Below are positions 4,312-5,201 of a DNA stretch of 5,201 nucleotides, one piece after another. Under the pieces are notes generated by a model. The model was not told where the DNA came from. It saw only the letters and a list, made by a program, of their open reading frames with translations, and searched no databases. The first letter of the stretch is position 1; each line of letters begins with the position of its first letter. The translations under genes and the position numbers were made by a program. The stretch spans positions 1 to 5,201 of the forward strand of contig CANPZQ010000135.1 in assembly GCA_947588775.1 (NCBI GenBank). The letters run 5' to 3'. Source of the DNA: an uncultured Clostridia bacterium (GTDB lineage Bacteria; Bacillota; Clostridia; Oscillospirales; Ruminococcaceae).

Positions 4312-4333
4312 GAAATTATCAAAAACGCTTGAC
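4307..4333. promoter_or_regulatory. Candidate shared operator between divergent promoters
   Basis: GTCAAG (4307-4312) and CTTGAC (4328-4333) form a 6-bp inverted repeat 15 bp apart, covering both -35 boxes. Five of the six bases follow from both boxes being TTGAC, so the dyad is only weakly informative by itself. A palindrome GATATAATATC (4350-4360) covers the rightward -10 box. Confidence 0.35.
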
Positions 4334-4357
4334 AGGTTGGCGAATTGCTGATATAAT
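4329..4357 (+). promoter_or_regulatory. Consensus promoter of the rightward HTH gene
   Basis: TTGACA (4329-4334), a 17-bp spacer and TATAAT (4352-4357), a perfect sigma-A consensus. The start near 4364 leaves about 59 nt of leader before the ATG at 4423. So strong a promoter on a small regulator gene suggests it is normally repressed. Confidence 0.85.
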
Positions 4358-4422
4358 ATCACTATTATTTGGCGTATTGCGTATCGTTTATGCTTGGCGT
4401 TTTTTGGGAGAGAGGGATATTT

Positions 4423-4644
4423 ATGTTTCCGAATCTTTTGAAGATGATGGCGCAGCGCGGGCTGAACGACGGCGATACGGGAAGAATAATCGGCGTAAGC
4501 CGGACGGCTTTCGGCAGGAAAATGAAAACGGGGAGCTTCCGCCCCGACGAATGCCGCGAGCTCTGCCGCTATTTCGGCAAGCCGTTCGACTATCTTTTCG
4601 CGCTTCCGGGCGAAGCCCCCTGCCGCGAAAACGCCCTGCGCTGA
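4423..4644 (+). CDS. Small Cro-like HTH protein (73 aa)
   Basis: Single-domain XRE/Cro-type DNA-binding protein. The helix-turn-helix is at residues about 16-36 (NDGDTGRIIGVSRTAFGRKM), with later helices in RPDECRELCRYFGKPFDYLF; the DYLF ending is typical of clostridial Cro/C1 proteins. A further 12 residues follow. The ATG at 4423 is preferred over an in-frame ATG at 4369: GAGAGAGGG lies 6 nt before it, and the 18 extra residues from 4369 do not look like part of the fold. It is divergent from the 122-residue regulator and has a consensus promoter, so the two probably make a mutual-repression switch as in phages, though no other phage gene is visible. I see no T-run terminator after it; GC-rich dyads follow. 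Confidence 0.85.
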   Translation: MFPNLLKMMAQRGLNDGDTGRIIGVSRTAFGRKMKTGSFRPDECRELCRYFGKPFDYLFALPGEAPCRENALR

Positions 4645-4823
4645 AGCGTCGGAACAAGGCCGCTTCGGCGAGGAAATGAGAGTGAAAAGCGATTGGCGCA
4701 AAGTGTGCGCCGAGCCCGCGCCCCCGCAAGGAGGTGCGGGCGGCTGCGTTTTGGGGGCGGGGGCTCAGGGAAGGTTGGGAAGCGGAGGGAGTGCGCTTTG
4801 GTAAAGGTTTTTCGTTGCCGCGC
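4645..4823. other. Gene-free GC-rich spacer with hairpins
   Basis: No credible gene. It holds GGCGCA (4695-4700) pairing with TGCGCC (4706-4711) and, directly after it, the larger dyad at 4712-4766. Beyond that it is G-rich on the plus strand, up to the start of repeat copy B. Confidence 0.55.
4712..4766. repeat. 14-bp near-perfect hairpin downstream of the HTH gene
   Basis: GAGCCCGCGCCCCC (4712-4725) pairs with GGGGGCGGGGGCTC (4753-4766) with one mismatch around a 27-nt loop. A competing GCCCGC/GCGGGC pairing exists inside it. No T-run follows, so it is not a classical terminator, though it could block read-through. Confidence 0.6.
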
Positions 4824-4911
4824 AGGGGGCAAAAAGGTACTCGCTACGCTCGTACTATTTTTAGTGCCCCTCTCCCCCTGCGAAGCTTCTGCAAAGTTGA
4901 AGGTCGGTTCG

Positions 4912-4937
4912 TCCCCCTCCCCCCGAGGAGAGGGGGA
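4912..4937 (-). repeat. C-rich/G-rich hairpin in copy B
   Basis: Bases 4912-4922 pair with 4927-4937 with one mismatch, matching the hairpin at 3579-3604. CCCCTCTCC at 4867-4875 can compete for the G-rich arm. Confidence 0.55.
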
Positions 4938-5044
4938 GGGCAGGGCGAAGCTTGGTCCTTTGCAGCCAACCGCGGCATTTCAGCGAAGCCGCGTCCTGCA
5001 CTTTCTATTCTCTTTTTCTCTAACGTTCTATCTTCTAACCGCCC

Positions 5045-5126
5045 GCGCGGCGGGAAAAGCTGCCTCCATCGTCCCACCCACCCGCCCCCGCAATTTCGCG
5101 GCATTTCCCCGCTTTTCCCGCCGCGC
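5045..5126 (-). repeat. Copy B hairpin 2, 16-bp perfect stem
   Basis: The stem arms (5045-5060 and 5111-5126) are identical to those of copy A, with the same 50-nt loop length and a G-quadruplex motif on the minus strand at 5073-5089 (tracts 5-3-3-3, 1-nt loops). Confidence 0.8.
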
Positions 5127-5201
5127 TTCCTGTGTTACTGCTATCGAAGGCGCGGCGAATGGGGCGGCCTAAAAGCGCGAAACCTTAGAGGGCGGGCGGG
5201 T

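Larger units (their letters stand above)
4824..5201 (-). repeat. Structured repeat, copy B (inverted, cut by window edge)
   Basis: Minus-strand copy of the element at 3340-3692. From 5201 inward: the C-rich loop of hairpin 1 (its first arm lies outside the window), the second 17-nt arm at 5149-5165, a 22-nt linker (5127-5148), hairpin 2 (5045-5126), a longer spacer with a pyrimidine-rich run on the plus strand (about 5001-5038) and a 6-bp dyad CGCGGC/GCCGCG (4971-4993). The C/G-rich hairpin (4912-4937) and the GAAGCTTC and CGAGCGTAGCGAG tail (to about 4824) follow. No protein is encoded. Confidence 0.85.

Noticed and set aside
4288..4701. Minus-strand open frame opposite the small HTH gene
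   Set aside because: It is the antisense shadow of a gene with consensus promoter, ribosome binding site and HTH fold, and it would cover both divergent promoters.
4646..4711. Intrinsic terminator after the small HTH gene
   Set aside because: Short stems (GCCG/CGGC, GGCGCA/TGCGCC) exist, but no T-run follows them.
4693..5172. 159-codon plus-strand open frame
   Set aside because: It runs through the hairpins and repeat copy B, has no domain or ribosome binding site, and exists because the GC-rich DNA lacks stops.
3340..5201. CRISPR array
   Set aside because: The repeats are two long inverted copies with internal hairpins. There are no regularly spaced short direct repeats and no cas gene.
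3340..5201. Insertion sequence with terminal inverted repeats
   Set aside because: No transposase or remnant lies between or beside the copies, and the enclosed genes are a tRNA and two regulators. A non-autonomous element remains possible but unproven.

Overview
The window looks like chromosomal DNA from a low-to-mid GC Firmicute of the class Clostridia, probably an Oscillospiraceae-like gut or rumen lineage. Reasons: AGGAGG-type ribosome binding sites at short spacing, near-perfect sigma-A promoters (TTGACA/17 bp/TATAAT), a tRNA gene with encoded CCA, several small XRE-type regulators, and a TTG start. The lineage is an inference from style; no marker gene fixes it.

Layout, left to right. 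(1) 1-706, minus: the N-terminal 235 residues of a membrane-anchored, YkuE-like metallophosphoesterase, cut by the window edge and preceded by a structured leader. (2) 848-1552, minus: a 234-residue XRE-family regulator with its own strong promoter, a -35 dyad and a leader carrying a 12-bp stem-loop. (3) 1791-2411, plus: a histidine-phosphatase (phosphoglycerate-mutase-like) protein, divergent from the regulator. (4) 2415-3086, minus: a RadC/JAMM-domain protein, tail to tail with the phosphatase and 3 bp from it. (5) 3087-3713: gene-free GC-rich DNA full of inverted repeats, including copy A (3340-3692) of a long structured repeat. (6) 3714-3880, minus: a complete tRNA-Lys(UUU) transcription unit with promoter, tRNA with CCA, and terminator. 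(7) 3895-4644: two small XRE-type regulators transcribed divergently from abutting consensus promoters, arranged like a phage cI/cro switch. (8) 4645-5201: gene-free GC-rich DNA ending in copy B (4824-5201) of the structured repeat, in opposite orientation to copy A.

The protein genes are mostly ordinary and do not form an obvious pathway. The unusual part is the pair of inverted repeats around the tRNA-Lys and divergent-regulator block. Each repeat has two adjacent hairpins with 16-17 bp perfect stems and about 50-nt loops. One loop is C-rich and the other G-rich (a four-tract G-quadruplex motif). The two loops are complementary to each other over about 17 nt. Over 157 alignable bases copies A and B have no indels, and by my hand count all 16 differences fall in loops or linker and none in the 49 stem positions. 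This suggests selection on, or replication through, the folded form. Whether it is a MITE-like element, a structured RNA or a chromosomal architecture repeat cannot be decided from this window.
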